From contig NZ_JASMWN010000020.1 in the NCBI RefSeq assembly GCF_032595355.1, positions 47,083 through 111,082 on the forward strand: 64,000 nt of DNA. Direction: 5' to 3'. Origin of the DNA: Sedimentitalea todarodis (GTDB lineage Bacteria; Pseudomonadota; Alphaproteobacteria; Rhodobacterales; Rhodobacteraceae). The position numbers were made by a program, and so were the translations under genes. Shown here one piece after another: positions 36,085 to 44,384 of the stretch. Numbering within the stretch: position 1 is the stretch's first letter; every line of letters starts with the position of its first letter. Below the pieces are notes generated by a model that saw only the letters and a list, made by a program, of their open reading frames with translations, was not told the origin of the DNA and did not search any database.

Positions 36085-37005
36085 TCAGTATTTCTGCGGG
36101 ACGTAGAGTTCGTTCGGCAAGACCGCACGCTCGTAGTCGGGATTGAACTCGCGCTCAGGCAGGTGGATCTCTTCGCTCGGCACATCCGTGTACGGAAACA
36201 CGCTGAGCAGGTGGTTAATGCAATTCAACCGTGCCCGCTTCTTGTCATTGCCCTGTACGATGTACCAAGGCGCTTCTTCGATGTTGGTTCTGCGCAGCAT
36301 TTCTTCCTTGGCCTTGGTGTATTTTTCCCAACGCACACGGCTTTGAAGGTCCATCGGAGACAGTTTCCACTGTTTCAACGGGTCGTGAATGCGGATCAGA
36401 AACCGCATCTGCTGCTCTTCATCCGTGATCGAGAACCAGTACTTCACCAGACGAATTCCCGACCGGACCAGCATCCGTTCGAACTCGGGCACATCGTGAA
36501 AGAAATCCTGAACCTGATCTTCAGTGGCAAACCCCATCACCCGCTCGACACCGGCGCGATTGTACCATGACCGGTCGAACAAGACGATTTCGCCCGCGGC
36601 CGGCAGATGCGAAATGTAGCGCTGGAAGTACCACTGCGATTTCTCGCGATCCGATGGCGCAGGCAGCGCCACTGTCCGCACCACGCGCGGGTTCAAACGT
36701 TGGGTGATGCGCTTGATCACGCCTCCCTTGCCCGCGCTGTCGCGGCCCTCGAAAACGATGACCACCTTCTCACCACTGTGCACGACCCAATCCTGCAGAC
36801 GGATCAACTCCGATTGCAGCTTGATCAACGCGGAGAAATACTCCGCACGCGGCAAGGTGTCGGGATGGGCGGCGCGATAGATCTTGCGAATCTCCATTGA
36901 GAGCGCCGCATCTTCAAGCTCCAGTTCATAATCTTCGTCCAGCGTGTCTGCCAATTCGGCCTGTAGCCAGTCGTTGGCCCCGTTGTCTTCGTTTGCGCCG
37001 CTCAT
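36085..37005 (-). CDS. ppk2: Polyphosphate kinase 2
   Basis: The protein is about 306 residues from the ATG at 37005, preceded by AGAGGAC. It has an acidic N-terminus, then the single PPK2 domain: Walker A EGRDSAGKGG, the IKRITQRLNPRVVRTVALPAPSDREK lid region, Walker B FDRSWYNRAGVERVMGF, and the YKVPYPRK-like C-terminal helices. It fits one-domain class I PPK2, which makes GTP or ATP from polyphosphate and NDPs. The frame extends 34 codons upstream without a ribosome site. It is the last gene of the leftward bkd-pha-ppk2 row. Confidence 0.93.
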   Translation of the reverse strand: MSGANEDNGANDWLQAELADTLDEDYELELEDAALSMEIRKIYRAAHPDTLPRAEYFSALIKLQSELIRLQDWVVHSGEKVVIVFEGRDSAGKGGVIKRITQRLNPRVVRTVALPAPSDREKSQWYFQRYISHLPAAGEIVLFDRSWYNRAGVERVMGFATEDQVQDFFHDVPEFERMLVRSGIRLVKYWFSITDEEQQMRFLIRIHDPLKQWKLSPMDLQSRVRWEKYTKAKEEMLRRTNIEEAPWYIVQGNDKKRARLNCINHLLSVFPYTDVPSEEIHLPEREFNPDYERAVLPNELYVPQKY

Positions 37006-37474
37006 GCAATCGTCCTCTTTCTTGAATTCTACGTCATCGATAATCACAAAATCATGACACACATGCACCACCATCCGGTTGGTTTGGCCGTAGACCCAAG
37101 ATGGCATCGGAAAAATTGCACGAATCCTATCACGCTCCTGACCCGCGACAAGTCGGGTGTGACCTTGGATAGAACCAATGAATACTATCCCTGAAATACT
37201 CCTTTTTGTGCGGTCTCGACACGGGCGCGCATCGCCTTTTTCCGTCTAATTGAATTGTGCCGCAGCCGAACTTCGGCACTCGGAACGTTAGAACAGCGAC
37301 TTCTGCGTGAAGCTTGATTACCTGCGATGACGTGGGCTCTGGCTGGGGCTCGAGCTGCGTACACCACCCGTCGGCATCTGGCCGTTCCGGCGTACGAAAA
37401 TCTCTGATCGGGTTGATCAACACCACTCGCTCTGCCCACCAAAAATCATCAATCGGGCGAATGGCCGAGCGTGT
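37006..37474. other. 469-bp non-coding gap between phaZ and ppk2
   Basis: No convincing gene on either strand. The longest minus-strand frame (37130-37426) has no family resemblance or ribosome site. The region should carry the ppk2 promoter. A weak match (TTGTCG, 16 bp, TAGGAT on the minus strand at 37151-37124) lies about 120 nt before ppk2, next to a small ACCCG/CGGGT inverted repeat. Confidence 0.4.
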
Positions 37475-38308
37475 TCAAGCGGCCCGTCCGTCCAGAAAAT
37501 CGGCTACCAGCTCGCCAACGTCCGATCTGAGGGAGTACATCAACAGATGCCCCGCCGGGTAGATCCTGAGTCTGGCATTCGGCACGAGCGAGGCCAGCAG
37601 CACCTGGTTCGCAACCGGGATCAGCGTATCCAGTGCGCCGCCGATGATCTGGGTCGGTTGGGTCAGCTGGCCGAGCCATGGAATGCTGGTCCAGGAGCAG
37701 AGCGCCTTGACCTGCGCAGAGTAGCCTTCGTAGCTGGGACGGATCGCATTTCTGGCGTATTCCTTGAACAGCCAAGGCTGCAACACCGCTTCACCGCCGT
37801 ACATGAACGGCCCGATAAAGTCGCCATAGGCCTTGTTGACATAACGGAACGGGAACATGATTTCCGACAACGCGAGGGGTGTGCCCCACCAACTTCCGAT
37901 TCCGCCCGTCGAAGTTATCGCAAGCACGAGTTTGCGCACAACTTTTGGGTGATCATACGCCAGTTGCTGCGCCACCGCACCGCCCCAGGATATGCCCATG
38001 ACGTCGCATCTGCCGACATTCAGTTCACTCAGAATCCCGTGCAGCATGGCGGCGTGCTGGGGAATCGTGGTGACCTTGTCAGGCACGTCAGATCGCCCGA
38101 CGCCGGCGGCGTCAAAGGCAATGATCGGACGATCGGGAAACTCATGCATCAGCGGATACAGCATTTCGACGGCCTGCCCGAGCCCGTTGCAGATCACCAA
38201 GGGGGGACCTGATCGACCTTCGTTCAGGGTGAAGACCCGCAGGTTCACACCATCCGCGCAAATGGTGTGATACTCGCCGTGTTCCGGTTCGGCATGACTG
38301 TCTGGCAC
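37475..38308 (-). CDS. phaZ: Poly(3-hydroxyalkanoate) depolymerase-like alpha/beta hydrolase
   Basis: This 277-residue hydrolase has the nucleophile elbow GISWGG (Ser107), with Asp227 (GALDTLIP) and His254 (AGHLL) in the expected triad positions. The whole protein follows the intracellular medium-chain PHA depolymerase of pseudomonads: FNG-like N-terminal strand (VICNGLG), AFDAAGVGRSD, the SWTSIPWL segment and the C-terminal PAGHLLMYS. The start codon appears to be GTG (38308) with GGGAG 10 nt upstream. It lies 48 bp after phaC on the same strand, so synthesis and mobilisation are co-encoded. A general esterase role cannot be excluded. Confidence 0.85.
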   Translation of the reverse strand: MPDSHAEPEHGEYHTICADGVNLRVFTLNEGRSGPPLVICNGLGQAVEMLYPLMHEFPDRPIIAFDAAGVGRSDVPDKVTTIPQHAAMLHGILSELNVGRCDVMGISWGGAVAQQLAYDHPKVVRKLVLAITSTGGIGSWWGTPLALSEIMFPFRYVNKAYGDFIGPFMYGGEAVLQPWLFKEYARNAIRPSYEGYSAQVKALCSWTSIPWLGQLTQPTQIIGGALDTLIPVANQVLLASLVPNARLRIYPAGHLLMYSLRSDVGELVADFLDGRAA

Positions 38309-38356
38309 GTTGCAGAACTCCCGCTCATTTCTGGTACTGTACGTCAGATGGTGAGA

Positions 38357-40084
38357 CTATCCGTCCTGCGGCACCTGTTCCAGAACATAGGTTCCGGGTG
38401 CCAGTGCCAGTTCCGGATGTTTGCGGTTGCCAAGAGTCTTGGGGGCCGGTCTCTGGGCATCGCCGCTGGTCTCATCCAGCCATTGCAGCCAGTGCGGCCA
38501 CCAACTGCCTTCCGACTTGTTTGCCGAGGCCAGCCATTCCTCTGCCGACCCAGTGCGATCCCCGTCCGAGACGAAATAGCGACGGTTCTTGACCGGATGA
38601 TTGATCACCGTACCAGACACATGCCCTCCCGAGGTCAAGACAAACTCCGCTTCCTGAGGCAGCAAGGTGGTCGAGGAATATGATGTCTGCCAAGGAACGA
38701 TATGATCGCCGGTTGCGGCGAGGAAATAGCACGGGACGTCAATATTCCCACAGTCAACCGGAGTGTCCAGAAGCGTGAGGGCACCCGGTTCCCTCAGCTT
38801 GTTGGCATGATACATTTCCTCGACGAAGTAGGAGTACCATTTGGCTGGCAGATTTGACGTATCCGCATTCCAGTACAGGACATCAAACGGTGGCGGTGTC
38901 TGGCCCTTGAGGTAGTTGTTGACCACAAACCCCCAGATGGACTCGTTCACATGCAGCATTGCCATCGCGCGCGCGATATCGCGCCCCGGTGCCACCTTTG
39001 CTGTTCCGAGCCTCTGTTTGTAGGCCGCAATCTGGGTCTCGTCGATGAACACCTCGACTTCACCGGGATCACTGAAATCCAGCATCGAGGACAGGAACGT
39101 CGATGACCCGACAAGAGATTTCTGTGCCTGCGGCATCACGGCCAGCGCTGCCAGCAACAGTGTGCCCCCGTTGCACCAGGACAGCAGGTCGACCTGCTCT
39201 GCCTTGGCAACGTCTGCGGTTGTGTCAATCGCGGCAAGAACGCCTTCGGTAATGTATTCGTCCCAACCGTAGTCCTGCGTCTCCGGCCCGGCGTTGCGCC
39301 ACGACACCATGAAGACGGAATTTCCCTCTTCGAGCAGGTAACGCACCATCGATTTCTTTTCGTTGATGTCGAAAATGTAGAATTTGTTCACGCAAGGCGG
39401 AATGATCAGGATCGGATTGGACCTGACCTTGGGCGTAACGGGTGTGTATTGGATGACCTCGATCAGCGCATTGCGATAGATCACCGCGCCGGGTGTCGTT
39501 GCCAGGTTTTCGCCGACTTTGAACGCCGTCTCGTCCGTAGTCGTGATGTACCCCTTTTCGAGATCCGCCAAAAGGTTCTGAAATCCATCGATCAGGCTCC
39601 TGCCGCCGGTTTCCTGAGCCCGTTTGAGCACTTCGGGGTTCATCAGCGCAAAATTTGACGGCGACAGGCCGTCGGCCGTTACGCGGGCATAGAAGCTGAG
39701 CTTGCGCTGTTCATGCTCGGGCAGACCTGCCCGATCCGCCATGTCCGCCATTGCCTTTGCCGTCAATTCGTAGGACTGGCGCAGGAACGGAAAGACGCCC
39801 TTGTTCCAGGCATCGTCGCCAAAGCGGCGATCCTTGGCCGGCTGCCCGGCACCACCCTGCCCTGTCAGGCCCGACATCCAAAGTTGTGCCATTTCGGTCT
39901 GATACGTGGTCCACGTCTTGATCCAGTCGCTCCAGGCATCGGCCGACAACAACGATTGCGCGGTCTCGTTCCAGGACGCGATGAACTCTTGATGTTTACT
40001 CGCGTCCATACCCTGAAAGACGGGATGGTTCTTCGTCGCTGACAGCATCATGTCTGACAGTGTCTTGTTGAAATCTTGTTCCAT
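38357..40084 (-). CDS. phaC: Poly(3-hydroxyalkanoate) polymerase (PhaC) with variant lipase box
   Basis: The protein is about 575 residues from the ATG at 40084, which has a GGAGG site. The PhaC N-terminal domain is followed by the alpha/beta hydrolase core: IIPPCVNKFYIFDI, the active-site Cys304 in LLSWCNGGT, the LDFSDPGEVEVFIDE and NNYLKGQTPPPFDVLYWN motifs, Asp460 in GDHIVPW and His488 in SGGHVSG. It polymerises (R)-3-hydroxyacyl-CoA on the granule surface and resembles class I enzymes. The usual G-x-C-x-G-G box reads S-W-C-N-G-G, so the first glycine is Ser302. The frame extends 32 codons upstream without support. Confidence 0.93.
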   Translation of the reverse strand: MEQDFNKTLSDMMLSATKNHPVFQGMDASKHQEFIASWNETAQSLLSADAWSDWIKTWTTYQTEMAQLWMSGLTGQGGAGQPAKDRRFGDDAWNKGVFPFLRQSYELTAKAMADMADRAGLPEHEQRKLSFYARVTADGLSPSNFALMNPEVLKRAQETGGRSLIDGFQNLLADLEKGYITTTDETAFKVGENLATTPGAVIYRNALIEVIQYTPVTPKVRSNPILIIPPCVNKFYIFDINEKKSMVRYLLEEGNSVFMVSWRNAGPETQDYGWDEYITEGVLAAIDTTADVAKAEQVDLLSWCNGGTLLLAALAVMPQAQKSLVGSSTFLSSMLDFSDPGEVEVFIDETQIAAYKQRLGTAKVAPGRDIARAMAMLHVNESIWGFVVNNYLKGQTPPPFDVLYWNADTSNLPAKWYSYFVEEMYHANKLREPGALTLLDTPVDCGNIDVPCYFLAATGDHIVPWQTSYSSTTLLPQEAEFVLTSGGHVSGTVINHPVKNRRYFVSDGDRTGSAEEWLASANKSEGSWWPHWLQWLDETSGDAQRPAPKTLGNRKHPELALAPGTYVLEQVPQDG

Positions 40085-40311
40085 CGGTTCCTCCATGGGT
40101 GTCGTATCTGCGACCTGGGTCCGCAATCTGTTTTCAAATCCTGGCCATGAGGCCAAGAAGTGCCTGCACCCGCTTCGCATTCCTCAAACTGGCGGTAAAG
40201 TTCGATCGCCTTTTGCCCGATAGACGTATCCGCGTCCACTGTCCCTTTTGCCTCCACGCTGAAACCCAACGGGCCTCAGCGCGCCGGTTTTTTTCGGAAA
40301 GGCGGTCGGTC
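40085..40311. other. Gap between lpdV and phaC
   Basis: 227 bp between two leftward genes. A short minus-strand frame (to 40048, TTG start) runs into phaC and is not credible. It holds the phaC ribosome site (GGAGGAACCG) and a plus-oriented terminator-like structure at 40257-40294. Confidence 0.4.
40257..40294 (+). terminator. Terminator-like hairpin and T-run on the strand opposite lpdV/phaC
   Basis: On the plus strand CGCTGA-AA-CCC-AAC-GGG-CC-TCAGCG forms a two-part stem (40257-40281), followed by CGCCGG and seven Ts (40288-40294). Both neighbours are on the minus strand, so it would stop an antisense or intergenic transcript rather than a known gene. Confidence 0.5.
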
Positions 40312-41706
40312 CTAGATGTGAATGGCATGCCCCAATGCCTTGAGCGCGGCTTCCTGCAAGCCTTCGCTCTGGGTCGGGTGGGCATGTATGGTCCCCGCGA
40401 TATCTTCCAGACGGGCACCCATTTCGATCGCAAGCGCAAAAACGGCAGCCAGTTCGGATATGCCTCCACCTGTCGCCTGAATGCCGAGAACGACGTGGTT
40501 GTCCGCATGGGCAACAACCCGGATGAACCCGGCCTCGTTCTCCATGGTCATTGCGCGGCCATTGGCCGTGAACGGGAATTTTCCCGTAACCGTCTCCACG
40601 CCAAGTGCTTCGGTCTCTTCCGGGGACAGCCCTGCCGTCACGATCTCGGGGTCGGTGAAACAGACTGCTGGTATGCACTGCTTGTCCCAGGCTTGCGGGC
40701 CTCCGGCAACGATCTCTGCGGTCATCTCCCCCTGGGCAATGGCGCGATGTGCCAGCATCGGCTCGCCGGTGACATCCCCGATGGCATAGACATCGCGCAT
40801 CGACGTTTGGCACCGATCGTCGATCTGAATGAACGCACCGCTCATCCTCAGCGACAATTCCTCCAGACCAACATCCTGCGTGCGCGGCTTGCGTCCGACA
40901 GCGACCAATACCTTGTCAAATGGCAGCTCAACACTCTCGCCCCCGTCCAGAGTAACCTTCAGCCCGTCTTCGTTCGCGTTCAAGCCTTCGGCCTTTGCAT
41001 TCAGCATCACGTTGATACCAAGGGTCTCCAACCGCTCGGCTACGGGTTTCGTCAACTCCTTGTCGTACTGCGGCAAGATTTTTGACGCGAATTCAACGAC
41101 CGTCACCTCTGCGCCAAGTTTGGCCAGCGCAGTCCCGATTTCGAGCCCGATATAGCCGCCGCCCACCACGATCAGCTTTTCAGGTACGCTGGTCAGAGCC
41201 AAAGCGCCGGTTGAAGAAATGACGTCGCCGCCAAATGGCAAGGACGGGATTTCGAACGGCACAGACCCGGTCGCGATCACGATCTTTTCGGCATGGATCA
41301 GTTGTTTGCCCATATCCGTCTTGACCATGACCGATTTGCCGTCGCGAAAACGGGCCTGGCCGATAATGGCCCGAACGCCGGCCCGCTTGAGCAAGGCACC
41401 TACGCCCCCGTTCAGCCGGGCAACGATGCCGTCCTTCCATGCAATCGTCTGTTCCATGTCGATCGCCGGTTTTTCAACCGATATCCCAAGACTGTTCGAC
41501 GCTGTAAAATGGGTTGCCTTTGAAAATTCCTCTGCCGCATGAATCAGCGCCTTTGACGGGATGCATCCCACGTTCAGGCAGGTGCCTCCATGTGCCTTTG
41601 CTTCGACGATGATCGTATCCACGCCCAGTTGTCCGGCCCTGATGGCGCAAACATACCCCCCCGGACCGGAGCCGATCACCAGCAACTTGCAATTGATTTC
41701 TTCCAT
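40312..41706 (-). CDS. lpdV: Dihydrolipoyl dehydrogenase (E3) of the branched-chain complex
   Basis: This 464-residue FAD flavoprotein has a GSGPGGYVCAI dinucleotide fold at the N-terminus, the redox disulfide in GGTCLNVGCIPSK (Cys43/Cys48), a second GGGYIGLEIG NAD-binding fold, and the C-terminal HAHPTQSE with the catalytic His-Glu pair. It reoxidises the lipoyl arm of the E2 next door. Its ATG lies 2 nt after the E2 stop. The position as fourth gene of a bkd operon supports the dedicated E3 (LpdV-type) rather than the general one. The open frame extends 26 codons into the E2 gene and is not used. Confidence 0.92.
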   Translation of the reverse strand: MEEINCKLLVIGSGPGGYVCAIRAGQLGVDTIIVEAKAHGGTCLNVGCIPSKALIHAAEEFSKATHFTASNSLGISVEKPAIDMEQTIAWKDGIVARLNGGVGALLKRAGVRAIIGQARFRDGKSVMVKTDMGKQLIHAEKIVIATGSVPFEIPSLPFGGDVISSTGALALTSVPEKLIVVGGGYIGLEIGTALAKLGAEVTVVEFASKILPQYDKELTKPVAERLETLGINVMLNAKAEGLNANEDGLKVTLDGGESVELPFDKVLVAVGRKPRTQDVGLEELSLRMSGAFIQIDDRCQTSMRDVYAIGDVTGEPMLAHRAIAQGEMTAEIVAGGPQAWDKQCIPAVCFTDPEIVTAGLSPEETEALGVETVTGKFPFTANGRAMTMENEAGFIRVVAHADNHVVLGIQATGGGISELAAVFALAIEMGARLEDIAGTIHAHPTQSEGLQEAALKALGHAIHI

Positions 41707-41708
41707 GA

Positions 41709-43367
41709 TCAGTCCTCCAGCAACAAAAGTGCGGGTGTTTCGAGTAGCATTTTCAGTTTCTGGACAAAGACTGCGGCATCCCAACCGTCAATGACCCTGT
41801 GGTCAAAACTGCACGAGATGTTCATCTTCTTGCGCGGCACAAAGGCCGCCCCATCCCAATGCGGTCGCACCTCCATCTTGTTGATGCCCACGATCGCAAC
41901 CTCGGGGTAGTTGATGATCGGTGTTGTCGCCAAGGCACCCAGCGGCCCCAGCGAGGTGATGGTGATGGTCGAACCGCTCAGTTCCTCGCGCGTGGCACTG
42001 CCTTCACGCGCGGCGACTGCGAGCCTGCCGAGTTCGGCCGCGCTTTCCCAGAGAGTCATCGCCTCTGCATGGCGCACCACCGGCACGATCAGGCCACCCG
42101 GCGTTTGCGTCGCAATGCCGATATGGACCGCCTCGAACTTGCGAAAAATGCTGTCATCATCCTCGAAATGGGCGTTCATGTTGGGTTGGTCGGCAACCGC
42201 GTCGGCGATGGCCCGGATCACGAAAGGCAGTACTGTGAGTTTGCCTTTCGTTTCTGCCCTTGCCTTGTTCAGCTGCGCGCGCAGCTCCTCAAGATCGCTG
42301 ACATCCACCTCTTCGACAATCGTGATATGCGGAATCCGCGACTTGGACAGCGCCATGCGTTCCGCGATCTTGCGGCGCAGACCGATGACTTTCTCTTCGG
42401 TCTCGCCCGTCCGCTGAGGGCGCTTTGCCAATGCACCGGAAAATTGCCCGCCGGTTTCGTGGAAATGGGTCAGATCCTCATGCGTGATCCGCCCGGCAGG
42501 ACCGCTGCCCAGCACACGGCGTAAATCTACGCCAAGCTCGCGCGCACGTTTGCGCACTGATGGGGTCGCCAGTGGCTTTTCACCCTCCGCCCGACGTTGA
42601 CCGGCAATTGGCGCAGGGGCTTTTGGCTTTACGACCTTGGGGCTTGAAACCGGTTTCGCCGCTTGCGCGTGAGTTTTCGCAGGGGTCGAGGCCGTGGCGG
42701 TCGCTGACCCAGCCAGTTTTCTGGCCAAATCTTCCTTGCTTGTATTCCCGACCCCCTCGACTTCAATCACGATCAGCGTGCTTCCGATGGCAAGCGTGTC
42801 TCCGACGTCACCGCCCAGATAAAGCACCTTGCCAGACACGTTGGTCGGGATTTCAACGGCAGCCTTTTCGGTCATCACCTCGGCGATCACGTCGTCTTCC
42901 CGCAGTTGGGCGCCGAGAGTGGTCATCCATCCCGTCAACTCGGCCTCGGCAATGCCTTCGCCAACATCGGGAACCTTGATTTCATACAGTCCATGACCGT
43001 CCGCAACCCGCAGATCAATCGACGGCGCGGAGGACTCGGCCTCGGGCGTTTCGTCGGCAACGGTGGGGGCTGTGTCAGCGGGGGCCTCAGAAGCGGCCAC
43101 CTGCGCATCAGTCGTGTTTCCGGCGCCTTCCACCTCGATCCGTATCATGTCGGCACCGATCGAGAGCTTTTCGCCCGCGTCACAGCCAATCCAGACGACC
43201 TTGCCCGAAACCGCAGAGGAGATCTCGACCGATGCCTTGTCCGTCATGACTTCCGCCAGCAGGTCATCTTCCTTGATGATATCGCCGACTCCCACATGCC
43301 AGGCGCTCAGTTCGGCCTCGGCGATGCCCTCACCGACGTCCGGCAACTTCATGGTAAAAAGTCCCAT
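41709..43367 (-). CDS. bkdB: Branched-chain 2-oxoacid dehydrogenase E2 (lipoyl acyltransferase) with two lipoyl domains
   Basis: The protein is about 552 residues from the ATG at 43367. Two tandem lipoyl domains occur, with lipoylated lysines in MTDKASVEI (~residue 44) and MTEKAAVEI (~residue 168), joined by Ala/Pro-rich linkers. Next are the peripheral subunit-binding domain (TPSVRKRARELGVDLRRVLGSGPAGRITHEDL) and the catalytic domain ending with the DHRVIDG active-site motif. It transfers branched acyl groups to CoA. Pseudomonas BkdB has one lipoyl domain, so the duplication is notable but known for E2 proteins in general. GGAGG precedes the ATG; the E1-beta stop is 2 nt away. Confidence 0.93.
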   Translation of the reverse strand: MGLFTMKLPDVGEGIAEAELSAWHVGVGDIIKEDDLLAEVMTDKASVEISSAVSGKVVWIGCDAGEKLSIGADMIRIEVEGAGNTTDAQVAASEAPADTAPTVADETPEAESSAPSIDLRVADGHGLYEIKVPDVGEGIAEAELTGWMTTLGAQLREDDVIAEVMTEKAAVEIPTNVSGKVLYLGGDVGDTLAIGSTLIVIEVEGVGNTSKEDLARKLAGSATATASTPAKTHAQAAKPVSSPKVVKPKAPAPIAGQRRAEGEKPLATPSVRKRARELGVDLRRVLGSGPAGRITHEDLTHFHETGGQFSGALAKRPQRTGETEEKVIGLRRKIAERMALSKSRIPHITIVEEVDVSDLEELRAQLNKARAETKGKLTVLPFVIRAIADAVADQPNMNAHFEDDDSIFRKFEAVHIGIATQTPGGLIVPVVRHAEAMTLWESAAELGRLAVAAREGSATREELSGSTITITSLGPLGALATTPIINYPEVAIVGINKMEVRPHWDGAAFVPRKKMNISCSFDHRVIDGWDAAVFVQKLKMLLETPALLLLED

Positions 43368-43369
43368 TC

Positions 43370-44383
43370 CTACGCCTCCATCAATTTCTTCATGTTGCTT
43401 GCAACGCGGTCGGGTCCCGGAAAATAGGCCCATTCCTGTGCGTGGGGGTATGGCGTGTCCCATCCAGCAATCCGCAGGACAGGCGCTTCGAGATGATAAA
43501 AGCACTCTGCCTGAATCTGTGCCGCAAGTTCCGCACCAAATCCCGAGGTCAATGTCGCCTCGTGCAGGACGATACAGCGCCCGGTCTTTTGCACCGACGC
43601 CATCACGGTTGCAGTGTCCAGCGGCATGAGTGTCCGCAGGTCGATGACTTCCGCATCGACGCCCGCTTCCTCGGCAGAGGCAATCGCCACATGCACCATC
43701 GTGCCATAGGTCACCACAGTCAGGTCTTCGCCCGCCCGCGCAACCGCCGCCCTGCCCAACGGGGTTTCGTAATACTCCGGATCAACATCGCCAAGGGGGT
43801 GCTTCTTCCACGGCTGCACGGGGCGATCATGATGGCCATCGAACGGGCCATTGTAGAGCCGTTTCGGTTCCAGAAAGATCACCGGATCGGGATCCGCAAT
43901 CGCAGCAAGCAACAGGCCCTTGGCATCCTTCGGATTTGACGGAATGACCGTTTTCAAACCGGCAACATGGGTAAACAACGCTTCCGGGCTCTGGCTGTGG
44001 GTCTGACCGCCCCAGATACCGCCACCCGACGGCATGCGCACCACCATGGGACAGGTAAACTCACCTGCGGACCGGTATCTCATCCGCGCGGCTTCGGAGA
44101 CGATCTGGTCATAAGCGGGGTACATGTAGTCGGCGAACTGCACCTCCACGACAGGCTTTAGCCCATAGGCCGCCATACCGACACCGGCACCCACGATGCC
44201 CAATTCGCTGATCGGCGCATCAAAACACCGGTCTGGTCCGTATTTTTCCTGAAGCCCCGCAGTACAGCGAAACACACCACCGAAATATCCGACATCTTCG
44301 CCAAAGACGACAACATCGTCGTCTCTGCCCATCGCAAGATCATGGGCGTTCTGGATCGCCGCAATCATCGTCATCTGTGTCAT
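43370..44383 (-). CDS. bkdA2: Branched-chain 2-oxoacid dehydrogenase E1 beta subunit
   Basis: This 337-residue E1-beta begins TQMTMIAAIQNAHDLAM, and FGEDVGYFGGVFRCT supplies the conserved glutamate that activates thiamine diphosphate. GADYMYPA-like and RMPSGGGIWGGQTHSQSPEALFTHVAG match BkdA2-type subunits. The C-terminal transketolase domain has VTYGTMVHVA and the DLRTLMPLD motif. It forms the alpha2-beta2 E1 with the neighbouring gene; the two are separated by one base. Confidence 0.94.
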   Translation of the reverse strand: MTQMTMIAAIQNAHDLAMGRDDDVVVFGEDVGYFGGVFRCTAGLQEKYGPDRCFDAPISELGIVGAGVGMAAYGLKPVVEVQFADYMYPAYDQIVSEAARMRYRSAGEFTCPMVVRMPSGGGIWGGQTHSQSPEALFTHVAGLKTVIPSNPKDAKGLLLAAIADPDPVIFLEPKRLYNGPFDGHHDRPVQPWKKHPLGDVDPEYYETPLGRAAVARAGEDLTVVTYGTMVHVAIASAEEAGVDAEVIDLRTLMPLDTATVMASVQKTGRCIVLHEATLTSGFGAELAAQIQAECFYHLEAPVLRIAGWDTPYPHAQEWAYFPGPDRVASNMKKLMEA

Positions 44384-44384
44384 G

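Noticed and set aside
37130..37426. 98-residue minus-strand frame in the phaZ-ppk2 gap
   Set aside because: No ribosome site, low-complexity composition and no recognisable family.
40048..40269. 73-residue frame between lpdV and phaC
   Set aside because: Starts at TTG without a ribosome site and runs into the phaC gene in another frame.
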